This document shows positions 55,873 through 64,000 of a stretch of DNA of 64,000 bases, piece after piece. The position numbers and the translations under genes are program-made. The notes under the pieces were generated by a model. It did not search any database. It saw only the letters and a list, made by a program, of their open reading frames with translations, and was not told the DNA's origin. The DNA comes from Stutzerimonas azotifigens (lineage in GTDB: Bacteria > Pseudomonadota > Gammaproteobacteria > Pseudomonadales > Pseudomonadaceae), in the NCBI RefSeq assembly GCF_013522725.1, contig NZ_JAAMRF010000007.1:186001-250000 (forward strand), in the 5' to 3' direction. Numbering within the stretch: the first letter of the stretch is position 1; every line of letters begins with the position of its first letter.

Positions 55873-58112
55873 GCGATGTCATGCCGGTGCAACCTGTCGA
55901 GCCCATTATTGGTCGCCTGGTGGTGATCGGCCTAGGGCTGATCGGGGGATCCTTCGCCAAGGGGCTGCGTGAGAGCGGAGCCTGTGCGGAAGTGGTGGGG
56001 TTCGACATGGATGCCTCGTCGCGCGCACTGGCGGTCGAGCTTGGCGTGGTGGACCGCTGCGCCGAATCGTTGCAGGAAGCCTGTCTCGGGGCTGACGTGA
56101 TCCAGTTGGCGGTGCCGATCCTCGCTATGGAAAAGCTGCTCGCGCAACTGGCGATGCTGGACCTCGGTCAGGCAGTGCTCACCGACGTGGGCAGCGCCAA
56201 GGGCAACGTGGTCGCCTGTGCGGCGAAGGTCTTCGGCTCGATGCCGCGACGTTTCGTCCCGGGCCATCCCATTGCCGGTTCGGAACAGAGTGGTGTGCGC
56301 GCTGCCAAGTCGACGCTGTTCCGCCGACACAAGGTCATTCTCACCCCGTTGGCCGATACCGATCCGCGGGCGCTGGAGCGGGTCGACGCGCTGTGGCGGC
56401 AACTCGGTGCGGACGTGGAGCACATGGAGGTCCGGCATCATGACGAGGTCTTGGCCGCGACCAGTCATCTGCCGCATCTGCTGGCATTCGGCCTGGTGGA
56501 CTCGTTGGCCAAGCGCAACGAGAACCTGGAGATTTTTCGTTATGCCGCCGGCGGATTCCGTGACTTCACCCGGATCGCCGGCAGTGACCCGGTGATGTGG
56601 CATGACATCTTTCTCGCCAACCGCGAGGCGGTGCTGCACACGCTAGATGATTTTCGCCATGACCTCGATGCGTTGCGCGCGGCCGTGGACGAAGGAGATG
56701 GGCATCAATTGCTGGGCGTCTTCACCCGAGCTCGTGCGGCCCGGGAGCACTTCAGCAAGATTCTGGCTCGCAGGGCTTATGTGGATGTGATGCATTCGAA
56801 CGATCTGATCTTCGTCGCCAAGCCGGGCGGGAAACTCGGCGGCTCGCTGCGAGTGCCTGGAGACAAATCGATTTCGCACCGCTCGATCATGCTCGGTTCG
56901 CTGGCCGAGGGTACGACCGAGGTCGAGGGTTTTCTCGAGGGCGAGGATGCGCTGGCGACCATTCAGGCGTTCCGTGACATGGGCGTGGTGATCGAAGGGC
57001 CGCAGCAGGGCAAGGTCACCGTCCATGGCGTCGGCCTGCGCGGATTGCAGGCACCGCCCGGGCCGCTCTATCTTGGCAATTCCGGCACCTCCATGCGCTT
57101 ACTGGCCGGGCTGCTGGCGGCGCAGCCCTTCGACAGCGTCCTGGCCGGCGACGCGTCGTTGTCCAAGCGCCCGATGAACCGCATCGCCAAGCCGCTGCGC
57201 GCCATGGGGGCGGTCATCGAAACGGCGCCCGAGGGGCGCCCGCCGTTGACGATCCGAGGCGGCCAGCGACTGTCCGGCATGCAGTACGACATGCCGATGG
57301 CCAGCGCGCAGGTCAAATCCTGTCTGTTGCTGGCCGGTCTCTATGCGGTTGGGGAAACCGCCGTCACCGAACCGGCGCCGACCCGCGACCACACCGAGCG
57401 GATGTTGCGCGGCTTCGGCTACCCGGTCAGGGTCGAGGGTGCGACCGCCTCGGTCGAGCCAGGGCATCGGCTGACTGCAGCCCGGATCGAAGTGCCGGGC
57501 GATATCTCCTCGGCGGCCTTCTTTCTGGTCGCGGCGAGCATCGCGGAGGGCTCCGACCTACTGCTCGAGCATGTCGGCGTCAACCCGACCCGCACCGGGG
57601 TGATCAGCATTCTCAAACTGATGGGCGCTGACATCGAACTGCAAAATCTGCGCGAGGTCGGTGGAGAGCCGGTCGCCGACATTCGGGTGCGCTCGGCGCA
57701 GCTGCATGGTATCGACATTCCCGAAGATCTGGTGCCGCTGGCAATCGACGAGTTCCCCGTGCTGTTCGTCGCCGCCAGCTGCGCGGAAGGACGGACAGTG
57801 CTGCGCGGCGCCGAGGAGTTGCGCATCAAGGAGTCGGACCGCATTCAGGTGATGGCCGATGGGCTGCGCACGCTCGGCGTCAGCGCCGAGCCCACACCCG
57901 ACGGCATCGTGATTCAGGGTGGTCCGATCGGAGGTGGCGAAGTGTGGTCCCATGGCGATCATCGTATCGCCATGTCGTTCAGTGTCGCGGCGCTTCGCGC
58001 CAGGGCGCCGATCCGTATTCACGATTGCGCCAACGTGGCGACGTCGTTTCCGAATTTTCTGGCCTTGGCCAAGCAAGCCGGCATGCATGTCGGTGAAGAG
58101 GACAACTCATGA
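55869..58112 (+). CDS. tyrA/aroA: Fused cyclohexadienyl dehydrogenase / EPSP synthase
   Basis: 747 residues, a natural fusion known in Pseudomonas. Residues about 1-300 are prephenate/arogenate dehydrogenase: [17 protein letters not shown] (NAD), [26 protein letters not shown]. Residues about 315-747 are 5-enolpyruvylshikimate-3-phosphate synthase: [64 protein letters not shown] and [12 protein letters not shown]. The last motifs are those of class II EPSP synthases (CP4-like) rather than E. coli class I. GTG at 55869 couples it to hisC; an ATG four codons on is the alternative start. Confidence 0.95.
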   Translation: MSDVMPVQPVEPIIGRLVVIGLGLIGGSFAKGLRESGACAEVVGFDMDASSRALAVELGVVDRCAESLQEACLGADVIQLAVPILAMEKLLAQLAMLDLGQAVLTDVGSAKGNVVACAAKVFGSMPRRFVPGHPIAGSEQSGVRAAKSTLFRRHKVILTPLADTDPRALERVDALWRQLGADVEHMEVRHHDEVLAATSHLPHLLAFGLVDSLAKRNENLEIFRYAAGGFRDFTRIAGSDPVMWHDIFLANREAVLHTLDDFRHDLDALRAAVDEGDGHQLLGVFTRARAAREHFSKILARRAYVDVMHSNDLIFVAKPGGKLGGSLRVPGDKSISHRSIMLGSLAEGTTEVEGFLEGEDALATIQAFRDMGVVIEGPQQGKVTVHGVGLRGLQAPPGPLYLGNSGTSMRLLAGLLAAQPFDSVLAGDASLSKRPMNRIAKPLRAMGAVIETAPEGRPPLTIRGGQRLSGMQYDMPMASAQVKSCLLLAGLYAVGETAVTEPAPTRDHTERMLRGFGYPVRVEGATASVEPGHRLTAARIEVPGDISSAAFFLVAASIAEGSDLLLEHVGVNPTRTGVISILKLMGADIELQNLREVGGEPVADIRVRSAQLHGIDIPEDLVPLAIDEFPVLFVAASCAEGRTVLRGAEELRIKESDRIQVMADGLRTLGVSAEPTPDGIVIQGGPIGGGEVWSHGDHRIAMSFSVAALRARAPIRIHDCANVATSFPNFLALAKQAGMHVGEEDNS

Positions 58113-58795
58113 ACAATCCGCCGGTCATCACCATCGACGGTCCCAGCGGTTCGGGCAAAGGCACCATTGCCGCGCTGCTGGCCAAGAAGCTCGGCTGGAA
58201 TCTGCTCGATTCCGGCGCGCTCTACCGGTTGCTGGCGTTCGCCGCGCGCAATCATGGCGTCGATCTGACCAACGAGGAAGCGCTCAAGGTTCTGGCCGCC
58301 CACCTGGACGTGCAGTTCGGCTCCAGCAAAGACGGGCAGGGGTTGAGCATCACCCTCGAAGGTGAAGACGTCACCCATGCGATTCGCAACGAGCAGATCG
58401 GTGCCGGCGCTTCCCAGGTGGCGTCCTTGCCGGCGGTGCGTGAAGCGCTGCTGCAGCGTCAGCGCGTATTTCTCGAAGCCCCGGGGCTGGTGGCCGACGG
58501 ACGCGACATGGGAACCGTGGTGTTTCCCGACGCCGAGCTCAAGGTCTTTCTTACCGCAAGCGCCGACGAACGTGCCCGTCGACGCTATCTGCAGTTGAAG
58601 GGGCGTGGGGATGATGTTAATCTCGCGAGTCTTCTCGATGAGATTCAGGCTCGCGATGAGCGAGACAAGGGGCGCGAAGTTGCGCCGCTGAAACCAGCCG
58701 CCGATGCGATCATGCTGGATTCGACCTCACTTTCCATCGAGCAGGTACTGGACAGCATTCTGAGCGAGGTCGCCAAACGCGGCATCGCCGGGTGA
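58109..58795 (+). CDS. cmk: Cytidylate kinase
   Basis: 228 residues. It phosphorylates CMP and dCMP. P-loop [19 protein letters not shown], the NMP-binding [33 protein letters not shown] and the lid [13 protein letters not shown]. The ATG overlaps the tyrA/aroA stop (ATGA). A hairpin with seven T separates it from rpsA. Confidence 0.95.
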   Translation: MNNPPVITIDGPSGSGKGTIAALLAKKLGWNLLDSGALYRLLAFAARNHGVDLTNEEALKVLAAHLDVQFGSSKDGQGLSITLEGEDVTHAIRNEQIGAGASQVASLPAVREALLQRQRVFLEAPGLVADGRDMGTVVFPDAELKVFLTASADERARRRYLQLKGRGDDVNLASLLDEIQARDERDKGREVAPLKPAADAIMLDSTSLSIEQVLDSILSEVAKRGIAG

Positions 58796-58854
58796 AAGGA
58801 CCGTCGAAAGGCGTTCCGTCAGGCCGCGGCAAAAGCCCTGCCTGGTGACAAGGA

Positions 58855-58895
58855 GGCATGCGGGAGACCAGATAGCGTCCCGCAGGCCTTTTTTT
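58855..58895 (+). terminator. Rho-independent terminator or attenuator between cmk and rpsA
   Basis: Stem GGC-A-TGCGGGA (58855-58865) with TCCCGCA-G-GCC (58878-58888), one A/G mismatch, a 12-base loop and seven T (58889-58895). It ends the aromatic operon at least partly. The 72 bases that follow to the rpsA ATG would carry the rpsA leader or its own promoter. Confidence 0.75.
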
Positions 58896-58967
58896 ATATA
58901 AACGAACCCATGCCATCTGGGGTGTGGAAGTTGGGCGGATCCTCGCCCGAAAACAGCAGGAATCAAC

Positions 58968-60650
58968 ATGAGCGAAAGCTTCGCAGAACTTTTTGAAGAA
59001 AGCCTGAAATCCCTCGACATGCAGCCGGGCGCCATCATCACCGGCATCGTGGTCGACATCGATGGTGACTGGGTCACCGTCCATGCTGGCTTGAAATCCG
59101 AGGGCGTCATCCCGGTCGAGCAGTTCTACAACGAACAGGGCGAGCTGACCATCAAGGTGGGTGACGAGGTCCACGTTGCTCTGGACGCGGTTGAAGATGG
59201 CTTCGGTGAAACCAAGCTGTCCCGCGAAAAAGCCAAGCGCGCGGAATCCTGGATTGTTCTGGAAGCGGCTTTCGCTGCAGAAGAAGTGGTCAAGGGCGTT
59301 ATCAACGGCAAGGTCAAGGGCGGCTTTACCGTCGACGTCAACGGCATCCGCGCGTTCCTGCCGGGTTCGCTGGTCGATGTCCGTCCGGTGCGTGATACCA
59401 CTCACCTGGAAGGCAAGGAACTCGAGTTCAAGGTCATCAAGCTCGACCAGAAGCGCAACAACGTTGTCGTTTCTCGCCGCAGCGTGCTGGAAGCCGAGAA
59501 CAGCGCCGAGCGCGAAGCTCTGCTCGAGTCCCTGCAGGAAGGCCAGCAAGTCAAGGGTGTGGTCAAGAACCTCACCGACTACGGCGCATTCGTCGACCTG
59601 GGCGGCGTGGACGGCCTGCTGCACATCACCGACATGGCTTGGAAGCGCATCAAGCATCCGTCGGAAATCGTCAACGTTGGTGACGAGATCGACGTCAAGG
59701 TCCTCAAGTACGATCGCGAGCGTAACCGCGTATCGCTGGGCCTGAAGCAGCTGGGCGAAGACCCATGGGTCGCCATCAAGGCTCGCTACCCGGAAAACAC
59801 CCGCGTCATGGCCCGCGTCACCAACCTCACCGACTACGGCTGCTTCGCCGAGCTGGAAGAGGGCGTGGAAGGCCTGGTACACGTCTCCGAAATGGACTGG
59901 ACCAACAAGAACATCCACCCGTCGAAGGTCGTTCAGGTCGGCGACGAAGTGGAAGTCATGGTTCTGGACATCGACGAAGAGCGTCGTCGTATCTCCCTGG
60001 GCATCAAGCAGTGCAAGTCCAACCCATGGGAAGACTTCTCCAGCCAGTTCAACAAGGGCGACAAGATCTCCGGCACCATCAAGTCGATCACCGATTTCGG
60101 TATCTTCATCGGCCTGGACGGTGGCATCGACGGTCTGGTTCACCTGTCGGACATCTCCTGGAACGAAGTGGGCGAAGAAGCCGTTCGCCGCTTCAAGAAG
60201 GGCGACGAGCTGGAAACCGTCATCCTGTCGGTTGATCCGGAGCGTGAGCGCATCTCCCTGGGCATCAAGCAGCTGGAAGACGATCCGTTCTCCAACTACG
60301 TGTCCCTGAACGACAAAGGCACCATCGTCCGCGGTACCGTCAAGGAAGTGGACGCCAAGGGTGCTGTGATCGACCTGGGCAATGACATCGAAGCGACCCT
60401 GAAGGCTTCCGAAATCAGCCGCGACCGCGTTGAAGACGCCCGCAACGTGCTGAAGGAAGGCGAAGAAGTCGAAGCGAAGATCATCAACATCGATCGCAAG
60501 AGCCGCGTGATCAATCTCTCCATCAAGTCGAAAGACGTCGAGGACGAGAAAGACGCGATGAAAGAACTGCGTACCAAGCAGGAAGTTGAAAGCACTGGCC
60601 CGACCACCATTGGTGATCTGATCCGTGCTCAGATGGAAAACCAGAACTAA
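58968..60650 (+). CDS. rpsA: 30S ribosomal protein S1
   Basis: 560 residues, six S1/OB domains as in E. coli (557). The RNA-binding repeats read in order [99 protein letters not shown] and [20 protein letters not shown]1 binds mRNA leaders on the small subunit. AGGA precedes the ATG. Codon use is strongly biased to C-ending codons, as in highly expressed genes. A strong terminator follows; no ihfB gene. Confidence 0.97.
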   Translation: MSESFAELFEESLKSLDMQPGAIITGIVVDIDGDWVTVHAGLKSEGVIPVEQFYNEQGELTIKVGDEVHVALDAVEDGFGETKLSREKAKRAESWIVLEAAFAAEEVVKGVINGKVKGGFTVDVNGIRAFLPGSLVDVRPVRDTTHLEGKELEFKVIKLDQKRNNVVVSRRSVLEAENSAEREALLESLQEGQQVKGVVKNLTDYGAFVDLGGVDGLLHITDMAWKRIKHPSEIVNVGDEIDVKVLKYDRERNRVSLGLKQLGEDPWVAIKARYPENTRVMARVTNLTDYGCFAELEEGVEGLVHVSEMDWTNKNIHPSKVVQVGDEVEVMVLDIDEERRRISLGIKQCKSNPWEDFSSQFNKGDKISGTIKSITDFGIFIGLDGGIDGLVHLSDISWNEVGEEAVRRFKKGDELETVILSVDPERERISLGIKQLEDDPFSNYVSLNDKGTIVRGTVKEVDAKGAVIDLGNDIEATLKASEISRDRVEDARNVLKEGEEVEAKIINIDRKSRVINLSIKSKDVEDEKDAMKELRTKQEVESTGPTTIGDLIRAQMENQN

Positions 60651-60667
60651 GTTCGGGTAATCCATAG

Positions 60668-60696
60668 AAAAAGGGCGACTTCGGTCGCCCTTTTTT
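60668..60696. terminator. Bidirectional terminator after rpsA
   Basis: A perfect 7-bp stem, GGGCGAC (60673-60679) and GTCGCCC (60684-60690), with a TTCG tetraloop, six T after and five A before. It stops rpsA and can also stop the convergent cobA transcript. Confidence 0.92.
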
Positions 60697-60768
60697 GTGC
60701 TTGTTGGAAAATCCCCGTTGGCATTCGCTGCCTGGGCCGGCGTTGCCGGCTTCGGTCTGCTGTATGGC

Positions 60769-61506
60769 TCAGGCGCTCAGCTGCACTTCGGCCAGGGTCG
60801 TCTGTGCGGCCACTTCACCAATGACCAGGATCGCCGGACTCTTCAGCTCGAAAGCCCGTGCATCGAGGAGCATCTCGTCCAGGCGCGAACGGCATTCACG
60901 TTGCTCAGGCATCGATGCGTTCTCGATCATCGCCACCGGCGTCTCGCTTGCCATACCGCCTGCAAGCAGTCCGTTCTGCACCTGATCTAGCTTGCTGACG
61001 CCCATGTACACCACAAGGGTGGTACCGGTCTGCGCCAGCGCCTGCCATTGAGGGCCACCATCATCCAGGGTATGGGCGGTTACCAGGGTCACGCCACGGG
61101 CGACGCCGCGATGGGTCAGGGATATGCCGCATTGGGTGGCGCCGGCCAGCCCGGCGGTGATGCCGTTGACCAGCTCCGCTTCGACACCCCGGGCGGCAAG
61201 CCACTGAGCTTCTTCGCCGCCGCGGCCGAAGATACAGGGATCGCCGCCTTTCAGGCGCACTACGCACTTGCCCTGACGGGCATAGCGCAGCATCAGCCGA
61301 TGGATGAACGCCTGGGGCGTGGAGCGACAACCGCCACGCTTTCCGACGCGGATGACCCGTGCGCCCGGACAATGCTCTAGCACGGCGGGGTTGACCAAGT
61401 CGTCGATCATTACCACCTGGGCTTCGCCCAGGGCGCGTACGGCCTTGAGCGTCAGGAGCTCCGGATCGCCCGGGCCCGCACCGACCAGCCAGACTTTTGC
61501 GCTCAT
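60769..61506 (-). CDS. cobA: Uroporphyrinogen-III C-methyltransferase (SUMT)
   Basis: 245 residues. It adds two methyl groups from SAM to uroporphyrinogen III, giving precorrin-2 for sirohaem or cobalamin. Signature VWLVGAGPGDPELLTLKAVR, ARVIRVGKRGG, VRLKGGDPCIFGRGGEEAQW, GITAGLAGATQCGISLTHRG and TLVVYMGVSKL. It lacks the CysG dehydrogenase/chelatase domain. It is 46 bases downstream of the nitrate reductase gene on the same strand, so sirohaem for assimilatory nitrite reductase is the likely use. Confidence 0.94.
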   Translation of the reverse strand: MSAKVWLVGAGPGDPELLTLKAVRALGEAQVVMIDDLVNPAVLEHCPGARVIRVGKRGGCRSTPQAFIHRLMLRYARQGKCVVRLKGGDPCIFGRGGEEAQWLAARGVEAELVNGITAGLAGATQCGISLTHRGVARGVTLVTAHTLDDGGPQWQALAQTGTTLVVYMGVSKLDQVQNGLLAGGMASETPVAMIENASMPEQRECRSRLDEMLLDARAFELKSPAILVIGEVAAQTTLAEVQLSA

Positions 61507-61552
61507 TGCTTCACCTCATTCGATACGACTGCCACAAAGATGTCGAAAGTGC

Positions 61553-64000
61553 TCATGCCAGCTCCGGTTGGCGCGCCAGCATCCGCTTGATTTCCGGTAC
61601 GCAGGACCCGCAACTGGTTCCGCAGCCCAGCTCGCGCTTGAGCCCGTCAAGATCCAGCCCGGCAGCAATGCCGCTGGCGACGGCTTGCTGACTGACGTTC
61701 ATGCAGTTGCACAGCGTTCGGTCGCAGGCCGAGCCGGCCTTGCCCGGTGGAGCGCTAAGCGGCGCCAGTAGCCAGCGTCGCAGCTCGGCATCGGCGCTGC
61801 CGCTTTGCCACAAGCCTTTGAGCCAATGGCGCGCCACCGTTTCTCCGGCCAGGCGCAGGGAAACGATGCGATTTTCTTCGATGCGCACCCGCTTACCGAT
61901 GGACCGTTGGACGTCGTCGTAGGCCAGAACCGGACCTTCCTGGAGGCCGAGCAACTGGTCTATGAGCTGCAACTGCGCGCTTTCAGGTGCCTGGTTAGCA
62001 GCGGCGCGGATGATCAGCGCAGGGCGGTCTCGGCCGGCCAGGCTGAAGCTTGCATAGTCGAACGCTTCGAACAGCGGGCGCAGCGCGTTGAATCGGCGCT
62101 GCACGTCGTGTTCCACGAGGGCAAAGAACTGCCAGGGCAGGGCGACCTGCTCGACTTCGATCGCGGCGTGCTTGAGTTCGGGCTGTTTAGAAAGGGGGTC
62201 GTGGTCCGGCAGCGTCAGGACGTTGCATCCCAGGCCCTTGAGAAAGCGATCGCCCCAATGCATTGGCAGGAAGGCTTGGCCAGGCTGCAGCGTGTCGTCC
62301 CGGGTCACCGGCAGGATGAGGCTGCCGCGGCGGCTGCGCAGCCGTACCAGCTGACCTTCGAGCAGGCGTCTGCGCCGCATGTCGTCCGGATGCAACCCGA
62401 GGAGCGCTTCCTCGACGTGACCGAAGAGCTGCGCTGCAGTGCCGGTCCGGCTCATGCCATGCCATTGATCGCGCAGGCGTCCGGTATTGAGCGTCAGGGG
62501 ATAGCGCGCTTCGCGCCGTTCCCGTGGAGCCTGATAGTGCTCGGCAATGAAGCGGGCACGGCCGTTGGCGGTGGGAAAGACCCGGTTCGCGTAAAGTCGC
62601 GTAGTGCCGGTTACGCTGCCGTCGGGGAATGGCCATTGCTGCGGGCCGATCCGCTCGATCAGCGCATAGTTCAGGCCGGTGAGATCAAGGTCCCGGCCGC
62701 GCGTCAGTGCCTTGTATTCGTCGAACAGCTGGTCGGGCCGCTGGTAGTCGAAGCGGCTTGGCTGCTCCGGATGCAAACGTATTTCCAGGCGCCGTGCGAA
62801 GTCGCAGGTGATCGACCAGTCTGCCCGCGCTTCGCCCGGGGCTGGCACTGCACTACGTACCCGGCTGACGCGGCGTTCGGAGTTGGTGACCGAACCCTCT
62901 TTCTCGCCCCAGCTCGCCGCCGGCAATAGGAGGTCGGCATAGCGGCACGTCTCGGTGGTGAAGAACGCTTCCTGCACGACGACGAAGGGGCAGGTGGCAA
63001 GCGCCTCGTGGACGCCTCGCTGATCCGGCACCGACTGGGCGGGGTTGGTGCAGGCGATCCACAACGCCTTGATCTTCCCGGCGCGAACCTTCTCGAAGAG
63101 GTCGATGGCGTGTAGGCCGGGCGTTTCCGGAAGCTGCTCGACGCCCCAGTAAGCGGCCACCTCCTTGCGATGTTCGGGATTGCCCGCCTCGCGATGGCCC
63201 GGAAGCAGGTTGCTCAGGCTTCCGGTTTCCCGACCGCCCATGGCGTTGGGCTGTCCGGTCAGGGAGAAGGGGCCGGCGCCCGGCCGCCCGATCTGGCCGG
63301 TGGCCAGGTGCAGGTTGATCAGCGCGCTGTTCTTCGCGCTGCCGGCGGTGGACTGGTTCAGCCCCATGCACCAGAGCGACAGAAAGCTCGGGGCATTGCC
63401 GATCAGACGGGCGCACTGCTGCAGCGCCTCGACCGGGATCGCGCAGAGTTCGGAGACCATGGCCGGGTTGTAGTCGCGCACCAGCGCCTTGAGCGCCTCG
63501 AAGCCCTCGGTATGAGCGTCGATGAAGGTCCGGTCGACCCAGCCTTCCCACAGCAGAATGTGCATCAACCCATGGAACAGGGCCACGTCGCTACCCGGTT
63601 GGATGGCCAGGTGCAGATCGGCCAGGTCGCAGGTATCGGTGCGCCGCGGATCGACCACGATGACGCGCATCTCCGGGCGCCTCGCCTTGGCTTCTTCCAG
63701 GCGCCGGAAGAGTACGGGGTGGGCATAGGCCATGTTGCTGCCGACAATCAGCAGGCAGTCGCTCAGCTCGATGTCTTCATAGGAGCAGGGCGGGGCATCG
63801 GCGCCCAGGCTGCGCTTGTAGCCGACCACTGCCGACGACATGCACAGCCGCGAATTGCTGTCGATATTGTTGGTCCCGACAAGGGCGCGCGCCAGTTTGT
63901 TGAAGGCGTAGTAGTCCTCAGTCAGCAGCTGGCCGGAAATGTAGAACGCCACGCTGTCCGGGCCATGCTCGCGGATGGCCTCGGCAAATCGGTCGGCGAC
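61553..64000 (-). CDS. nasA: Assimilatory nitrate reductase, molybdenum subunit (5' partial)
   Basis: 815 C-terminal residues visible; the N-terminal [4Fe-4S] Cys motif lies beyond the window. Molybdopterin oxidoreductase features: VGTNNIDSNSRLCM, ECLL-type IELSDCLLIVGSNMAYAHPV, VVDPRRTDTCDLADLHLAI, and WCMGLNQSTAGSAKN. The molydopterin dinucleotide-binding domain is at about 200-90 residues from the end (TLNTGRLRDQWHGMSRTG). A C-terminal BFD-like [2Fe-2S] domain (LCNCMNVSQQAVASGI and CGTSCGSCVPEIKR) is typical of NasA. It reduces nitrate to nitrite in the cytoplasm. nirBD is expected upstream, outside the window. Confidence 0.93.
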   Translation of the reverse strand, partial: VADRFAEAIREHGPDSVAFYISGQLLTEDYYAFNKLARALVGTNNIDSNSRLCMSSAVVGYKRSLGADAPPCSYEDIELSDCLLIVGSNMAYAHPVLFRRLEEAKARRPEMRVIVVDPRRTDTCDLADLHLAIQPGSDVALFHGLMHILLWEGWVDRTFIDAHTEGFEALKALVRDYNPAMVSELCAIPVEALQQCARLIGNAPSFLSLWCMGLNQSTAGSAKNSALINLHLATGQIGRPGAGPFSLTGQPNAMGGRETGSLSNLLPGHREAGNPEHRKEVAAYWGVEQLPETPGLHAIDLFEKVRAGKIKALWIACTNPAQSVPDQRGVHEALATCPFVVVQEAFFTTETCRYADLLLPAASWGEKEGSVTNSERRVSRVRSAVPAPGEARADWSITCDFARRLEIRLHPEQPSRFDYQRPDQLFDEYKALTRGRDLDLTGLNYALIERIGPQQWPFPDGSVTGTTRLYANRVFPTANGRARFIAEHYQAPRERREARYPLTLNTGRLRDQWHGMSRTGTAAQLFGHVEEALLGLHPDDMRRRRLLEGQLVRLRSRRGSLILPVTRDDTLQPGQAFLPMHWGDRFLKGLGCNVLTLPDHDPLSKQPELKHAAIEVEQVALPWQFFALVEHDVQRRFNALRPLFEAFDYASFSLAGRDRPALIIRAAANQAPESAQLQLIDQLLGLQEGPVLAYDDVQRSIGKRVRIEENRIVSLRLAGETVARHWLKGLWQSGSADAELRRWLLAPLSAPPGKAGSACDRTLCNCMNVSQQAVASGIAAGLDLDGLKRELGCGTSCGSCVPEIKRMLARQPELA

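Noticed and set aside
58710-60665. 651-codon frame opposite rpsA
   Set aside because: Mirror of the strongly biased S1 codons; repetitive LVALLEL-type product with no ribosome site.

Overview
The window is 64 kb of dense, high-GC (clearly above 60 %) chromosomal DNA with about 61 protein genes. It has no rRNA or tRNA genes, no insertion sequence, phage or CRISPR array, and no gene-free stretch longer than about 265 bases. Gene content and order (gyrA-serC-pheA-hisC-tyrA/aroA-cmk-rpsA; edd-glk-gltR-gtrS-glucose ABC transporter-porin-hexR-zwf-pgl-eda; cpxR-cpxP-cpxA; cyaB near an AraC regulator) are those of a Pseudomonas. A LamB-type maltoporin sits where P. aeruginosa has OprB, and a methylglyoxal synthase lies next to gapA. 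These points suggest the P. stutzeri group (Stutzerimonas). That assignment is an inference from gene order and family memory, not a search result.

Layout. 1-7.8 kb: end of a TonB receptor gene, a 41-residue small gene, a GST, tapT, two uncharacterised families (DUF454, UPF0149), recQ, a MarR regulator and a SelW-like protein. 7.9-15.7 kb: a His/Gly-rich exported protein, a DMT exporter, the membrane adenylate cyclase CyaB, HD and DUF962 proteins, an AraC regulator, TrkH, a Cys-cluster protein and a nitroreductase. 15.7-19.3 kb: the Cpx envelope-stress operon, YciI and YciB. 19.4-24.1 kb: rnaAM-yciO-trpS-scpA-scpB-DUF1289, read as one operon.

24.1-42.0 kb is the glucose block. gapA and mgsA diverge from edd-glk, followed by the two-component system GltR/GtrS, an AGE-family sugar epimerase/isomerase, the GtsABCD glucose/mannose ABC transporter, a LamB porin, the repressor HexR, and zwf-pgl-eda. 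Together these encode uptake of sugar across both membranes, phosphorylation, the full Entner-Doudoroff route to pyruvate and glyceraldehyde-3-phosphate, and two regulators. Three sequences matching TTGT-N7-ACAA (one exactly, two with one mismatch) lie before gapA, edd and zwf and fit HexR. Two near-identical 65-bp promoter/operator modules lie before the AGE gene and before gtsA.

42.1-48.2 kb: rluB, a diguanylate cyclase, and the ubiG-mupP-yciK operon; mtaD diverges from mtnA (methylthioadenosine salvage). 49.5-60.7 kb: gyrA and the serC-to-rpsA supraoperon for serine, aromatic amino acids, histidine, dCMP and ribosomal protein S1. 60.7-64 kb: cobA and the assimilatory nitrate reductase gene (cut by the window end) on the opposite strand, directly after the rpsA terminator where ihfB would normally lie.

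I found no obvious new defence or mobile system. The most noteworthy signals are a tryptophanyl-tRNA synthetase whose KMSKS motif is destroyed, the duplicated promoter module bracketing the AGE gene, the porin exchange, the gap/edd/zwf operator set, a heptad-repeat hairpin between pheA and hisC, and the rpsA-cobA junction.
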